A DNA stretch of 64,000 nucleotides from Pseudomonas sp. St316 (GCF_018325905.1 NZ_AP021901.1:2542001-2606000); one strand, 5' to 3'; shown: positions 1 to 13,839, counted from the first letter of the stretch. Numbers and translations: made by a program. The notes: generated from the letters alone by a model not told the origin.

Positions 1-3
1 GGC

Positions 4-30
4 AAAAAAAAGCCCCGAACCAGTCGGGGC
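4..30 (-). terminator. Rho-independent terminator of aceA
   Basis: Inverted repeat GCCCCG/CGGGGC (12-17 and 25-30) with a run of A on its left. Read on the minus strand this is a GC stem followed by eight T residues. It lies about 60 bases beyond the aceA stop codon. Confidence 0.85.
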
Positions 31-92
31 GTTAGATCGTCGGCTTTGCGGTTAGCTTTTATTCGGTCCGCAAGGGCCGTTTACGGCGTGGA

Positions 93-1418
93 TCAGTGGA
101 ACTGCTCTTCTTCGGTGGAGCCGGTCAGTGCGGTGACCGACGAAGTGCCGCCCTGGATCACGGTGGTCATGTCGTCGAAGTAGCCGGTGCCCACTTCCTG
201 CTGGTGAGCCACGAAGGTGTAGCCCTTGGCGGCGTCAGCGAATTCCTGCTCCTGCAGTTTCACGTAGGCGGTCATGTCGTTGCGGGCGTAGTCGTGCGCC
301 AGGTTGAACATGCTGTGCCACATGTTGTGAATGCCGGCCAGGGTGATGAACTGGTGCTTGTAGCCCATGGCGGACAGTTCGCGCTGGAACTTGGCGATGG
401 TCGCGTCGTCCAGGTTTTTCTTCCAGTTGAAGGAAGGCGAGCAGTTGTACGACAGCAGTTGGTCGGGGTATTCCTTCTTGATCGCTTCGGCGAAGCGACG
501 GGCTTCGTCCAGGTCCGGCTTGGCGGTTTCGCACCAGATCAAGTCGGCGTACGGCGCGTAGGCCAGGCCACGGGAGATGGCCTGGTCGAGGCCGGCGCGC
601 ACCTTGTAGAAGCCTTCCTGGGTGCGGGTACCGGTCACGAACGGCTGGTCGTACGGGTCGCAGTCGGAGGTCAGCAGGTCAGCGGCGTTGGCGTCGGTAC
701 GGGCCAGGATGATGGTCGGTACACCGGCAACGTCGGCAGCCAGGCGGGCAGCGGTCAGCTTCTGCACGGCTTCCTGGGTTGGAACCAGCACCTTGCCGCC
801 CATGTGGCCGCATTTCTTCACCGAAGCCAATTGGTCTTCGAAGTGAACGCCAGCGGCGCCTGCCTCGATCATGCTCTTCATCAGCTCGTAGGCGTTCAGG
901 ACGCCGCCGAAACCGGCTTCGGCGTCAGCCACGATCGGCGCGAAGTAGTCGATGTAGCCTTCGTCGCCCGGGTTCTTGCCGGCTTTCCACTGGATCTGGT
1001 CGGCGCGACGGAACGAGTTGTTGATGCGCTTGACCACGGTTGGAACCGAGTCCACCGGGTACAGCGACTGGTCGGGGTACATCGACTCGGCGGAGTTGTT
1101 GTCCGCGGCCACTTGCCAGCCCGACAGGTAGATCGCCTGGATGCCGGCCTTGACTTGCTGCACAGCCTGGCCGCCGGTCAGGGCACCCATGCAGTTGACG
1201 AAATCTTTCTCGGGACGGAAGGCTGGCTTGGCGCCCTGGGTCACCAGGTTCCAAAGCTTCTCGGCGCCCATTTTCGCAAAGGTGTGCTCAGGTTGAACCG
1301 AGCCACGCAGACGGACGACGTCAGCAGCGGAATAATTGCGCTTCACGCCTTTCCAGCGCGGGTTTTCAGCCCAGTCTTTTTCAAGGGCTGCAATTTGCTG
1401 TTTGCGTGTCAGTGCCAT
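93..1418 (-). CDS. aceA: Isocitrate lyase
   Basis: Cleaves isocitrate to glyoxylate and succinate, the first step of the glyoxylate shunt, allowing growth on acetate and fatty acids. The 441 residues are the usual length of the short (enterobacterial type) enzyme. The signature KKCGHMGGK is at residues 201-209, with catalytic Cys203. The substrate-loop sequence WQVAADNN is near 101-108. The start is the ATG at 1418, where the protein begins MALTRKQQ. The gene is transcribed alone and has its own terminator. The isocitrate dehydrogenases that compete for the same substrate are about 9 kb away. Very confident. Confidence 0.97.
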   Translation of the reverse strand: MALTRKQQIAALEKDWAENPRWKGVKRNYSAADVVRLRGSVQPEHTFAKMGAEKLWNLVTQGAKPAFRPEKDFVNCMGALTGGQAVQQVKAGIQAIYLSGWQVAADNNSAESMYPDQSLYPVDSVPTVVKRINNSFRRADQIQWKAGKNPGDEGYIDYFAPIVADAEAGFGGVLNAYELMKSMIEAGAAGVHFEDQLASVKKCGHMGGKVLVPTQEAVQKLTAARLAADVAGVPTIILARTDANAADLLTSDCDPYDQPFVTGTRTQEGFYKVRAGLDQAISRGLAYAPYADLIWCETAKPDLDEARRFAEAIKKEYPDQLLSYNCSPSFNWKKNLDDATIAKFQRELSAMGYKHQFITLAGIHNMWHSMFNLAHDYARNDMTAYVKLQEQEFADAAKGYTFVAHQQEVGTGYFDDMTTVIQGGTSSVTALTGSTEEEQFH

Positions 1419-1873
1419 GGAGATAAACCTCGTCGCATAGGTCTTGGTGGAAAATTCCTTGCTCCTGCCGACCAGGGGTGGCGTACAAGTCGGTTCAGGC
1501 GGGGAGGCGACGGGATGAACGATGGGCTCGAGGGGAAAGTGAGCAGGTAGGGGCGAACTGCGGGCGCATTCGGGCGTCGTGGGCCTCCATACGAACTCAG
1601 AGTGATGCCGGGTTACCTAGTTACGCTTCCGTCCCTCGGGACAACTTCGTTCCAGTCGCAACCTCGTCAAACACACCTTGTGGGCGGTACAGACACGAAT
1701 CGGCTCGCAGGGTAGTTGCAAGCGTCGACCCGAAGGCCCTTGCCAGGGCCCCTGATTAGCGGGAGCGAGGCCATCATGCCTTCGGTTTTTTGGCTCGTCA
1801 AACGTTTTGTAGTGCTTTTTTTATGGCACTACATCTTTGGTCTAATACGACTCATCAGTCAGTTTTTGGTGCT
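1419..1873. other. Intergenic region upstream of aceA; no gene seen
   Basis: About 455 bases between the aceA start and the end of the next minus-strand gene. It should hold the aceA promoter and leader, but I cannot place a convincing -35/-10 pair. The open frames here have neither a plausible product nor a ribosome-binding site. The part near 1780-1860 is clearly AT-richer than the rest and contains the inverted repeat listed separately. Confidence 0.5.
1809..1832. terminator. Hairpin with T-rich loop, possible terminator
   Basis: Perfect 7-bp inverted repeat GTAGTGC (1809-1815) / GCACTAC (1826-1832), with the T run inside the loop rather than after the stem. It lies about 40 bases past the stop of the secretin-domain gene on the minus strand. 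It could be a weak terminator or a protein-binding site. Confidence 0.3.
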
Positions 1874-2635
1874 TCAGTTCAGGGTGTCGACCTTGACCCG
1901 CAGAATCATGTCGTCGCGGCCCTGAGTAGAGTAGCTGCGGGTCAGGCCCTGCTTGTCGGCTTGAGTCTGGCGATTGACCCCGGCCAGGGTGATCCATTCG
2001 CCCAGGCGGCCGCTGACAGTTGTGTCGGTACTCTGAACGTTCACTACATCGGGACGTTCCTGGCTCATGCGGTCACGGTTGGTACTGATGCTGAGATGAA
2101 CGGTCTCGCCGGTGACGCTCGCCGTGACATAAAAACCCTGGGTGACGTTGCGGTATTCGGTCTGGCTTTGCATGCGGCCGTAATTGTCGGTCTGGTTGCT
2201 GGTGAACGGCACGCTCTGGCCCACCTGGATCAGCGCTGGCTGGCCCTCACTGGCTTGCACCTGCTGCACGCCGCCGTCACGGCTGGCAGTGCTGCGGTTG
2301 ATGATGCGGGTCTGGCTGGGGGCGGCGCCGTTGATCGAGTAACCCTGGTCGCCCTGCAGGTTGTTTTCGTTGGTGTCGACCGTGATCAGCAGGCGCTTGG
2401 GGGCAGTGTCCAATTGGGCGAGGAATTGCCGGAGTTCGTCGATCTTGCCGGGCTCGGCGTTGACGATCAGTTGGTTGCCGTAGGCGCTGACCTGGCCGTC
2501 CTTGCCGATGAAGTTCTGTGCCACCGGCAGCAGGTCGGCGCTGGTGCGGTAGTTCAGTGGCACGATTTGCGTGTCCGCCATGACCGAGAGGCTGCAGCCG
2601 AGCAGCAGGGTGGTCAGCAGGGTGCGTAAGGACAT
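1874..2635 (-). CDS. Exported protein with secretin-type short (N) domain
   Basis: 253 residues. The chosen ATG at 2635 gives MSLRTLLTTLLLGCSLSVMA, a clean Sec signal peptide ending near Ala20. A GGAG lies 8 bases upstream; an in-frame ATG two codons earlier is too close to it. Residues about 22-90 resemble the N-domain of type II/III secretion secretins, with the pattern ..VPLNYRTSADLLPVAQNFI.. and a following ..NQLIVNAEP.. strand. No secretin barrel follows, so this is a stand-alone periplasmic or envelope protein, not a secretion channel. Similar short proteins occur in other pseudomonads; the function is unknown. No secretion genes are nearby. Confidence 0.8.
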   Translation of the reverse strand: MSLRTLLTTLLLGCSLSVMADTQIVPLNYRTSADLLPVAQNFIGKDGQVSAYGNQLIVNAEPGKIDELRQFLAQLDTAPKRLLITVDTNENNLQGDQGYSINGAAPSQTRIINRSTASRDGGVQQVQASEGQPALIQVGQSVPFTSNQTDNYGRMQSQTEYRNVTQGFYVTASVTGETVHLSISTNRDRMSQERPDVVNVQSTDTTVSGRLGEWITLAGVNRQTQADKQGLTRSYSTQGRDDMILRVKVDTLN

Positions 2636-2713
2636 GTCCATTTCTCCGCGAGACAAAGGCTTGATATTGCCAGTTTGTCGGCCTGGGGTGGGGCAAGTTG
2701 AATGATAGACAGC

Positions 2714-2749
2714 AAAACGCCCCGGCATCGGTGGATGGCGGGGCGTTTT
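2714..2749. terminator. Bidirectional terminator
   Basis: AAAACGCCCCG..CGGGGCGTTTT stem flanked by A and T runs on both sides. It ends the GNAT gene on the minus strand, beyond an intervening REP pair, and could also stop transcription coming from the left. Confidence 0.75.
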
Positions 2750-2767
2750 GTGGTGTTCTTCAGGGCC

Positions 2768-2856
2768 TCATCGCGAGCAAGCTCGCTCCCACACTGGAAC
2801 ACCCGAAATCTCTGTTCGTTGCAGATCCCTGTGGGAGCGAGCTTGCTCGCGATGGC
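2768..2856. repeat. REP pair, family A
   Basis: Two facing copies of the Pseudomonas REP palindrome: TCGCGAGCAAGCTCGCTCCCACA at 2771-2793 and its complement at 2830-2852. They are separated by about 36 bases (a BIME-like pair) between the GNAT gene and its terminator. Confidence 0.9.
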
Positions 2857-2868
2857 CGCGCCGCGGTT

Positions 2869-3294
2869 TCAAGTGGAATGGCGAACCATGTCCACATGCG
2901 GAATCCCGGCTTCCAGGAACTCCTCACTGACCACCGCAAAGCCCAGTCGCTCATAGAACGGCGTGGCATGCACCTGGGCGCTGAGCATCTGTTGCTTGAG
3001 CCCACGTTTCTCCGCTTCGGCGATCACGGCGTGCATCAGCGCATCGCCCACCTTCAGGCCGCGCCAGTCCTTGAGGACCGAGACACGGCCGATATGGCCG
3101 TCGGTCAACAGGCGCGCGGTGCCGATGGGAAAGTCGCCTTCATGCGCCAAAAAATGCACCGCGCTCTGGTCGTCGGCATCCCATTCCAGCTCAGGTGGAA
3201 CGCACTGCTCGGCAATGAACACGGTCTCACGAATGCGCCGGATCTCGGCGTTATCCTTTTGCCAGTCTGCGACACGAACGTGAATTTTATTCAT
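2869..3294 (-). CDS. GNAT family N-acetyltransferase (ElaA/YjcF-like)
   Basis: 141 residues, a single GNAT domain. It has the acceptor-side sequence ..VFIAEQCVPPELEWD.. near the N-terminus, typical of the ElaA/YjcF-type subfamily. The acetyl-CoA motif is a variant, with RVSVLKDWRGLKVGDALM around residues 68-85. The ending ATPFYERLGF is a common GNAT motif. The substrate is unknown. The start codon lies 8 bases inside the end of the upstream roxA gene, so the two are translationally coupled. The neighbouring L16 hydroxylase does not predict the substrate. Confidence 0.88.
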   Translation of the reverse strand: MNKIHVRVADWQKDNAEIRRIRETVFIAEQCVPPELEWDADDQSAVHFLAHEGDFPIGTARLLTDGHIGRVSVLKDWRGLKVGDALMHAVIAEAEKRGLKQQMLSAQVHATPFYERLGFAVVSEEFLEAGIPHVDMVRHST

Positions 3295-4453
3295 CGGCGA
3301 ACCCCAGGCTGCCTTGCTTGACCAGCTCGCAGACCAGGCCGCGACCGTCTTCGTCGGCCAACCACGGGCCGAGGTTCTCGATGTGCAGGGCGTCGGCGGC
3401 GCAGATCATTTTCAGCAGCTCGCGCAGCTTGCCCGGCAGGTAACGGCTCTGGCCGCTGGCGAACAGCAGCAGGTCGTCGTCGACTTCCGACCAGGCCAGG
3501 CGCGCGCTCGGGTTGCGAATGATCACGGCGCCTTGTTCCAGGCTGGCCAGCAGGTCGTCTTCTTCCAGTTCAGGGCCCACCACCAGTTCCGGGTAGCGCG
3601 GCTCGGTCATGAACTGGCCGAACCAGGTCAGCAGCAGGCGTTCGTCGCTCATGTGCTCGGCCAGCAAGCCCTTGAGACGGTCGAGGGCGTCGTGCTGGAT
3701 CTGGTGCGGATCGCTCACGGGGCGCGCGTCGGCGTCGGTATAGCGTTCTTCGTCCGGCAGGAACTGGCTGAGGAAGTCGGTGAAGTGGGTCAGCACTTCA
3801 GCGGCGCTCGGCGCCCGGAAACCCACCGAGTAGGTCATGCAGTCGTCTACGGCCACGCCACAGTGGGCCAGGCGCGGCGGCAGGTAGAGCATGTCGCCCG
3901 GTTCCAGGGTCCACTCGTCGGTGGCTTCGAATTCGGCGAGGATGCGCAGGTCGGCGTGTTGCAGCAGCGGGCTTTCGGAGTCGCACATCTGGCCGATTTT
4001 CCAGTTGCGCTGGCCATGGCCCTGCAGCAGGAACACGTCGTAGTTATCGAAATGCGGACCCACGCTGCCGCCCGGGGCGGCGAAGCTGATCATCACATCG
4101 TCGATGCGCCAGCTTGGCAGGAAGCGGAAGTGCTCCAGCAGCTCGCTGACTTCCGGTACGAACTGATCGACCGCCTGTACGAGCAAGGTCCACTCGCGCT
4201 CTGGCAGCTTGCTGAATTCGTCTTCGGCGAACGGGCCGCGACGTAGCTCCCAAGGGCGCTCGCCGTGCTCGATCACCAGGCGCGATTCGACTTCTTCTTC
4301 CAGGGCCAGGCCGGCCAGTTCGTCGGCGTCGATCGGGCTTTGGAAGTCAGGAATCGCCTGACGGATCAGCAGCGGTTTTTTCTGCCAGTAGTCGCGCAGG
4401 AACTCCCGTGCCGTGATGCCGCCCAGAAGTTGCAGAGGAATATCAGGATTCAT
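3287..4453 (-). CDS. roxA: Ribosomal protein uL16 3-hydroxylase (JmjC cupin)
   Basis: 388 residues, the length of E. coli YcfD/RoxA, a 2-oxoglutarate and Fe(II)-dependent oxygenase that hydroxylates an arginine of ribosomal protein uL16. The sequence begins with the family pattern ..FLRDYWQKKPLLIRQA... The JmjC iron ligands are visible as HFD in VGPHFDNYDVF, with the distal His in RLAHCGVAV. A long winged-helix-like C-terminal part follows. The gene lies between purB and the GNAT gene, the order I recall from P. aeruginosa. It overlaps the GNAT start by 8 bases. Confidence 0.93.
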   Translation of the reverse strand: MNPDIPLQLLGGITAREFLRDYWQKKPLLIRQAIPDFQSPIDADELAGLALEEEVESRLVIEHGERPWELRRGPFAEDEFSKLPEREWTLLVQAVDQFVPEVSELLEHFRFLPSWRIDDVMISFAAPGGSVGPHFDNYDVFLLQGHGQRNWKIGQMCDSESPLLQHADLRILAEFEATDEWTLEPGDMLYLPPRLAHCGVAVDDCMTYSVGFRAPSAAEVLTHFTDFLSQFLPDEERYTDADARPVSDPHQIQHDALDRLKGLLAEHMSDERLLLTWFGQFMTEPRYPELVVGPELEEDDLLASLEQGAVIIRNPSARLAWSEVDDDLLLFASGQSRYLPGKLRELLKMICAADALHIENLGPWLADEDGRGLVCELVKQGSLGFADE

Positions 4454-4491
4454 GTGTAACCTATTGAAAAAATATACTTTTCAGACGCGAA

Positions 4492-4518
4492 TAAAAACGC
4501 CCGGCGCGGCCGGGCGTC
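4492..4518 (-). terminator. Terminator of purB
   Basis: ACGCCCGG/CCGGGCGT stem with an A run on its left, which reads as a T tract on the minus strand. It begins 20 bases past the purB stop. Confidence 0.8.
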
Positions 4519-4537
4519 TCAAAGGTAAAGCGGTGGA

Positions 4538-5995
<1,458 letters not shown>

Positions 5996-6032
5996 TTACG
6001 CGTAACGAACTACAAAAACAGGTTGAGGCGAC

Positions 6033-6656
6033 TTATTCGTTGCGCATCAACGGGTAAAGCTCTTTAAGCAATTTGCGCCGGCTGATCACCAGTTGCCAGC
6101 GATGGCCGCCCAACTGCCGCCACAGCCTTGCCGAACGAATCCCTGCCAGCAACAGGGCGCGGATCTTCGAGGCATTGCTCGGTTGCTGCAGGTTGCGCAT
6201 GTCGCCATGCACCTGGATGCGCTGGCGCAAGGTGCTCAGGGTGTCCTGGTAAAGCGCGCCGCAGGCCGCGACGACGTTTTCGTGGGACGGGCCGAAATGC
6301 TCGACCTGGGACTGGATCTGCGGCAAGCGTTTGCCGATGGTCTCCAGCAGGTCGTCGCGCTTGGCCAGCTGGCGCTCAAGACCCAGCATCGACAAGGCGT
6401 AGCGCAACGGTTCACGTTGCAGGGCGCTGGGGTCGCGTTCCAGGGCGCCGATCAGCGCACGATAGCCTTCGCGCAGGTTCAGGTCGTCACCGCCGTAGAC
6501 TTCAAGGGTGTCCTTGGGGTCGCGAACCAGCAGGCTACCGAGCATGCAGGCTACGCCCGCTTCGGTGGCCTGGCCGGTCTTGGCGATCCGGTCCACCAGC
6601 ACGGCGGCGAGAAACACACCGCCCAATGCTGTCAGTTGCTCCTGGATGGGGGTCAT
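6033..6656 (-). CDS. hflD: High-frequency lysogenization protein HflD homolog
   Basis: 207 residues, almost all helical, the HflD/YcfC length. In E. coli HflD is a membrane-associated protein that affects stability of the lambda CII regulator; its housekeeping role is unclear. It overlaps mnmA by 4 bases (ATGA), so the two are translationally coupled, the same pairing found in many gammaproteobacteria. The identification rests on length, sequence character ([19 protein letters not shown] at the start) and this conserved context. Confidence 0.93.
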   Translation of the reverse strand: MTPIQEQLTALGGVFLAAVLVDRIAKTGQATEAGVACMLGSLLVRDPKDTLEVYGGDDLNLREGYRALIGALERDPSALQREPLRYALSMLGLERQLAKRDDLLETIGKRLPQIQSQVEHFGPSHENVVAACGALYQDTLSTLRQRIQVHGDMRNLQQPSNASKIRALLLAGIRSARLWRQLGGHRWQLVISRRKLLKELYPLMRNE

Positions 6657-7777
6657 GCCTTGCTGCTCCAGGGCTCTGCGATTTCGATCACGCCGCCGCC
6701 CAGGCAGATTTCGCCGTCATAGAACACCACGGACTGGCCTGGGGTGACCGCCCGCTGCGGGTCATCGAAGGTGGCACGGTAACCCGTGGCGGTTTTTTCC
6801 AGGGTGCAGGGCTGGTCGCCCTGGCGGTAGCGAACCTTGGCCGTCAGGCGACGAGGTTCGCTGAGGTCGATCGGGTTGACCCAATAGATGTCGGAAGCGA
6901 GCAGGGCGCGGGAAAACAACCATGGATGGTCGTTGCCCTGGCCGACGATCAGCTCGTTGTGCTCCAGGTCCTTGACCAGCACGTACCACGGCTCTTCCCC
7001 GGCGTCTTTCAGCCCGCCGATGCCCAAGCCCTGGCGCTGGCCGATGGTGTGGTACATCAGGCCATGGTGACGGCCGATGACTTCGCCTTCGGTCGTCTTG
7101 ATCTCACCCGGCTGGGCCGGCAGGTATTGCTTGAGGAAGTCGCTGAAACGGCGCTCACCGATAAAGCAGATCCCGGTGGAATCCTTTTTCTTGGCGGTGG
7201 CGAGCTGGTGTTTTTCGGCGATCGCGCGCACTTCGGGTTTTTCCAGTTCGCCTACCGGGAACAGGGTCTTGGCGATCTGCTCGCCACCGACGGCATGCAG
7301 GAAGTAGCTCTGGTCCTTGTTCGGGTCCAGGCCCTTGAGCAGTTCGGTACGGCCGTCGATGTCACGGCGGCGCACGTAGTGGCCGGTGGCGATCAGGTCG
7401 GCGCCGAGCATCATGGCGTAGTCGAGGAACGCCTTGAACTTGATCTCGCGGTTGCAGAGGATGTCCGGGTTTGGCGTGCGGCCGGCCTTGTATTCGGCCA
7501 GGAAGTGCTCGAACACGTTGTCCCAGTACTCGGCGGCGAAGTTGGCGGTGTGCAGCTTGATGCCGATCTTGTCGCACACGGCCTGGGCGTCCGCCAGGTC
7601 GTCCATGGCGGTGCAGTATTCGGTTCCGTCGTCTTCTTCCCAGTTCTTCATGAACAGGCCTTCCACCTCATAACCCTGCTCGATCAGCAGAAGGGCGGAA
7701 ACGGAAGAGTCCACGCCGCCGGACATGCCGACAATGACGCGCTTCTTGGTGGTGTCAGAAGGGGCTGGATCACGCAT
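6653..7777 (-). CDS. mnmA: tRNA-specific 2-thiouridylase
   Basis: Thiolates U34 of Lys, Glu and Gln tRNAs using ATP and sulfur passed on by the Tus relay; tusDCBE is also in this window (30366-31745). 374 residues. The PP-loop SGGVDSS is at 19-25. The catalytic cysteine pair is Cys108 ([11 protein letters not shown]) and Cys204 ([10 protein letters not shown]). The start at 7777 gives [21 protein letters not shown]. It is translationally coupled to hflD. Confidence 0.97.
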   Translation of the reverse strand: MRDPAPSDTTKKRVIVGMSGGVDSSVSALLLIEQGYEVEGLFMKNWEEDDGTEYCTAMDDLADAQAVCDKIGIKLHTANFAAEYWDNVFEHFLAEYKAGRTPNPDILCNREIKFKAFLDYAMMLGADLIATGHYVRRRDIDGRTELLKGLDPNKDQSYFLHAVGGEQIAKTLFPVGELEKPEVRAIAEKHQLATAKKKDSTGICFIGERRFSDFLKQYLPAQPGEIKTTEGEVIGRHHGLMYHTIGQRQGLGIGGLKDAGEEPWYVLVKDLEHNELIVGQGNDHPWLFSRALLASDIYWVNPIDLSEPRRLTAKVRYRQGDQPCTLEKTATGYRATFDDPQRAVTPGQSVVFYDGEICLGGGVIEIAEPWSSKA

Positions 7778-7836
7778 AGGAATTCAATGAGTGTCTTGAA
7801 AAAGGACGCGATTCTATCAGGCCCGGGCGCGCAAGG

Positions 7837-8283
7837 CTAAAGAGAAGGACGGATCAGCGTCAGGCTGTGGCAGTGGCCGGCCAGATAATCGTCGATGCAA
7901 CGGATGATCAGCTCGCTACGCCAGTGCTCGCGCTGCTCGAGCAGTTCGTCGCGGGTCAGCCATTTGGCGCCGAGGATGCCGTCGTCCAGTTGATACCCGG
8001 GATGGTGTTTCAAGGCCTTGGCGGCGAAACAGACCCGTTGGTAGGTCACGCCGTTGCTGGGGGCGGTGTACAGGTAAATGCCTACCACGCTGGTGGGTTC
8101 GACGTCCCAGCCGGTTTCCTCCAGGGTTTCGCGCACGGCGGCTTCTATCAGGGTTTCGTCCGGGTCCAGATGGCCGGCGGGCTGGTTGAGCACCGCCCGT
8201 CCGCCCTTGGATTCTTCCACCATCAGGAAGCGGCCGTTATCTTCGACGATGGTGGCGACGGTGATGTGGGGTTGCCAATCCAT
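7837..8283 (-). CDS. nudJ: NUDIX hydrolase, NudJ-like
   Basis: 148 residues with a perfect Nudix box at 37-59 (G37, E43, R51-E52, E55-E56, G58). Homologs named NudJ hydrolyse thiamine pyrophosphate precursors and nucleoside triphosphates. It lies 59 bases upstream of mnmA on the same strand and probably forms an operon with mnmA-hflD. The symbol follows the conserved context; substrate preference cannot be read from the sequence. Confidence 0.88.
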   Translation of the reverse strand: MDWQPHITVATIVEDNGRFLMVEESKGGRAVLNQPAGHLDPDETLIEAAVRETLEETGWDVEPTSVVGIYLYTAPSNGVTYQRVCFAAKALKHHPGYQLDDGILGAKWLTRDELLEQREHWRSELIIRCIDDYLAGHCHSLTLIRPSL

Positions 8284-8321
8284 GAAGTTTCCTCGAATTT
8301 CTGCAGGGTGAACACAACACC

Positions 8322-8345
8322 CTGTGGGAGCGAGCTTGCTCGCAA
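8322..8345 (+). repeat. Single REP, family A
   Basis: One copy of TGTGGGAGCGAGCTTGCTCGCaA in the space upstream of nudJ. Confidence 0.85.
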
Positions 8346-8493
8346 TAGCAGTGGGCCAGTCATGTTAAATGAATGACCCGTCGAAGTCCCGAGCAAGCGC
8401 TCACACTTGTAATGATGTTCTCCTTGTCAGCGATGCTGGCCTTGAATGTCAATGGCGATGGCCTTGGAGGGGCTATGCAAGATCCGGGTGTTC

Positions 8494-9366
8494 TTAAAGA
8501 GCAATGCATATCGTATTGGGAAAGGTTTTTTCGAGGTATGAAAAGTCTCGGATATCACACAGTGTGCTGGTAAACGATTTGATTGTCATGGTGACCCGTT
8601 TATTGGAGGTGTCATGATCAAATTCGACGACAGTCTTTGCTTCCGAGAATCCGTCCTTGATCGTCAGGGTTGTGACGCCGGCTGGATAACTTTTGTCCTG
8701 TGTGAGGTAGTACTCGGTGGCCACCCTTGGATTGCCCTCGCCGTGTCGGTCAACCTTATGTATTTGTCCCGGAGGAAAGTCCTGGTATACGTCGCAGCCC
8801 GAAAAATAGATGTTGACGTTGGATAAAAAAGAAAATTTATCCGTATCTGCAATAACGACTTGGGACACTTTTTTTTCAGGGGCAGGGTGCACAGGGTCAC
8901 TTGGAGAGTATTGGATGGGCTGGTCGTCGACCTGGAACTCGCACCCCGTGTGAGCCTTGCGGTCGGCGGGTGTGGCGGGTTTTTTTATCTCAAGTTCAAT
9001 GCTGGCTATGAAATCCTCAAAGATCCAACTGTGAGCCAGGACGGCGGCACCCGGTGAGGGGGTTGAGTAAGTTACTTGGTTGCCGAACTTGTATGCATTG
9101 AATCTGTATTCGGTAGATGAGCTTTTAAATAGCAACTCATGAGACGCGGTGACGTAGCTGTATCTCTGTCCATGGTCATTGGTGCGAACACCTGTAGAGT
9201 ATCTTCCGCCCGCACTGCTGAACTCGGCTACCTCATAGTATTCATAAGGTTCACCGTCGCCATTTCTGGCGTACAGGGTAGGGGATACTGTCAGGTCGAG
9301 AAAACTCCAATTGCCAATAGAGAAATGTCTTTGAGCGGGTATGGTCACTTGCGCTTTTTTTTTCAT
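8494..9366 (-). CDS. Unknown protein, AT-richer orphan gene
   Basis: 290 residues from the ATG at 9366 (MKKKAQVTIPAQRHFS). AGGA stands 8 bases before this ATG; an upstream ATG at 9438 has no such site. There is no signal peptide, no membrane segment and no motif I recognise. The composition suggests a beta-rich soluble protein, with many Thr/Ser/Tyr/Asp strands such as GVTTLTIKDGFSE and KRVTMTIKSFTS. Base composition is visibly more AT-rich than the flanking genes, with runs such as TTTTTTTTCAGG. It splits the usual nudJ-idh neighbourhood, which suggests acquisition by transfer. The ORF is intact and well started, so it is probably a real gene. Function unknown. Confidence 0.7.
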   Translation of the reverse strand: MKKKAQVTIPAQRHFSIGNWSFLDLTVSPTLYARNGDGEPYEYYEVAEFSSAGGRYSTGVRTNDHGQRYSYVTASHELLFKSSSTEYRFNAYKFGNQVTYSTPSPGAAVLAHSWIFEDFIASIELEIKKPATPADRKAHTGCEFQVDDQPIQYSPSDPVHPAPEKKVSQVVIADTDKFSFLSNVNIYFSGCDVYQDFPPGQIHKVDRHGEGNPRVATEYYLTQDKSYPAGVTTLTIKDGFSEAKTVVEFDHDTSNKRVTMTIKSFTSTLCDIRDFSYLEKTFPNTICIAL

Positions 9367-9772
9367 GGTGCATTTCCTCAATGTAGGCGAGTTAGGTGAT
9401 GAGTTTCCAGCGCGTCGTGTTCGCTGAAACAAACTCAAGCCTTGTACAGGAAGGATTGCTATCGCTACGCAGGCGATTTCAGCAACCTGGTTTCGCTCTA
9501 CTTGAGGTTGATACGGCGGTAAGCCATTCCAGTTTTCAGAATGGCGCCCGATCTAACTCTCTCTCTCGTTCTCTTGCCGAGACATCCCGCATCCAGAAAA
9601 GTTGAAAGGTGGGATTTGGATCATGCCGTGGCTTTCAACGCTTATGGTTTACTTCATGCGCCTTCAGTGAAGAGGGCGTACTTAGAACGATGTTCTTAAG
9701 CCTAGGCTGTCACCTGATGCTGTCAAGCAACCTCCCGGCGCCGCCAGCGCTTTCGACTCAGGATGCCGCGCA
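9367..9772. other. Intergenic region between orphan gene and idh terminator; no gene seen
   Basis: About 400 bases, patchily AT-rich, presumably carrying the promoter of the minus-strand orphan gene. Short open frames occur on both strands but lack ribosome-binding sites and recognisable sequence. No insertion-sequence ends, integrase fragments or target-site repeats are visible. Confidence 0.5.
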
Positions 9773-9803
9773 CAAAAATGCCCGTATCTTGCGATACGGG
9801 CAT
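9773..9803 (-). terminator. Terminator of idh
   Basis: ATGCCCGTATC/GATACGGGCAT perfect inverted repeat (9779-9803) preceded by AAAAA, so the minus-strand transcript has a stem followed by a U tract. It lies about 70 bases past the idh stop. Confidence 0.85.
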
Positions 9804-9874
9804 TGTTTAACCAGCCGGAAGATGGCTGGGTTTACACCGTCCGACAGGGGGGCGGTGAATGCTTCCTTTCAACC

Positions 9875-12582
<2,708 letters not shown>

Positions 12583-13839
12583 ATGGGGTATCAAAAGATT
12601 CAGGTTCCAGCCGTCGGTGACAAAATCACCGTCAATGCAGACCATTCTCTTAATGTTCCCGACAACCCGATCATCCCCTTCATCGAAGGCGACGGCATTG
12701 GCGTCGATATCAGTCCGGTCATGATCAAGGTTGTGGACGCTGCGGTTCAGAAGGCCTATGGCGGCAAGCGCAAGATTTCCTGGATGGAAGTCTATGCCGG
12801 CGAGAAGGCGACTCAAGTCTACGACCAGGACACCTGGCTGCCCCAGGAAACCCTGGATGCGGTCAAGGATTACGTGGTTTCCATCAAGGGCCCGCTGACC
12901 ACGCCGGTGGGCGGTGGTATCCGTTCGCTGAACGTCGCCCTGCGCCAGCAGCTCGACCTGTACGTGTGCCTGCGTCCGGTGCGCTGGTTCGAAGGCGTGC
13001 CAAGCCCGGTCAAGAAGCCTGGCGACGTGGACATGACGATCTTTCGCGAGAACTCCGAGGACATCTACGCTGGCATCGAGTGGAAGGCCGGTTCGGCCGA
13101 AGCCACCAAGGTCATCAAGTTCCTGAAAGAAGAAATGGGCGTGACCAAGATCCGTTTCGACGAGGACTGCGGCATCGGCGTCAAGCCGGTTTCCAAGCAG
13201 GGCACCCAGCGCCTGGCGCGCAAGGCCTTGCAATATGTTGTCGACAACGATCGCGATTCGCTGACCATCGTGCATAAAGGCAACATCATGAAGTTCACCG
13301 AAGGTGCCTTCAAGGAATGGGCCTACGAAGTGGCGGCCGAGGAGTTCGGCGCGACCCTGCTCGACGGCGGGCCGTGGATGCAGTTCAAGAACCCGAAGAC
13401 TGGCAAGAATGTTGTCGTCAAGGACGCCATCGCCGACGCTATGTTGCAGCAAATCCTGCTGCGTCCGGCGGAATATGACGTGATCGCGACCCTGAACCTG
13501 AACGGTGACTACCTGTCCGACGCCCTGGCGGCGGAAGTGGGTGGTATCGGTATTGCGCCAGGCGCCAACCTGTCCGACACCGTGGCGATGTTCGAAGCCA
13601 CCCACGGTACCGCGCCCAAGTATGCCGGCAAGGACCAGGTCAACCCGGGCTCGCTGATCCTGTCGGCGGAAATGATGCTGCGCCACATGGGGTGGACCGA
13701 AGCGGCCGACCTGATCATCAAGGGCACCAACGGCGCGATTTCGGCCAAGACCGTGACCTATGACTTCGAACGTCTGATGGAGGGCGCCAAGCTGGTGTCG
13801 TCCTCGGGCTTCGGTGATGCCCTGATCTCGCACATGTAA
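12583..13839 (+). CDS. icd: Isocitrate dehydrogenase, NADP-dependent, dimeric type
   Basis: 418 residues from the ATG at 12583 ([15 protein letters not shown]), with GGAG 7 bases upstream. It is closely similar to E. coli Icd throughout, including [24 protein letters not shown] and [13 protein letters not shown]. The serine of IRSLNVAL (Ser115 here) is the equivalent of E. coli Ser113, the residue phosphorylated by AceK to divert isocitrate to the glyoxylate shunt. That regulation is therefore possible here, but the kinase gene is not in the window. Confidence 0.97.
   Translation: MGYQKIQVPAVGDKITVNADHSLNVPDNPIIPFIEGDGIGVDISPVMIKVVDAAVQKAYGGKRKISWMEVYAGEKATQVYDQDTWLPQETLDAVKDYVVSIKGPLTTPVGGGIRSLNVALRQQLDLYVCLRPVRWFEGVPSPVKKPGDVDMTIFRENSEDIYAGIEWKAGSAEATKVIKFLKEEMGVTKIRFDEDCGIGVKPVSKQGTQRLARKALQYVVDNDRDSLTIVHKGNIMKFTEGAFKEWAYEVAAEEFGATLLDGGPWMQFKNPKTGKNVVVKDAIADAMLQQILLRPAEYDVIATLNLNGDYLSDALAAEVGGIGIAPGANLSDTVAMFEATHGTAPKYAGKDQVNPGSLILSAEMMLRHMGWTEAADLIIKGTNGAISAKTVTYDFERLMEGAKLVSSSGFGDALISHM

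Noticed and set aside
96..1550. Long plus-strand open frame opposite aceA
   Set aside because: Antisense shadow of a strong isocitrate lyase gene; composition Gly/Val/His-rich with no motif. Typical of GC-rich DNA.
1843..1854. TAATACGACTCA, like the start of a T7 phage promoter
   Set aside because: Only the first 12 bases match; the initiation part (CTATAGGG) is absent, and no phage polymerase or phage genes are nearby. Coincidence in an AT-rich stretch.
8284..9874. Genomic island or prophage remnant at the orphan gene
   Set aside because: No integrase, transposase, tRNA or direct-repeat borders are visible; only one foreign-looking gene can be supported.
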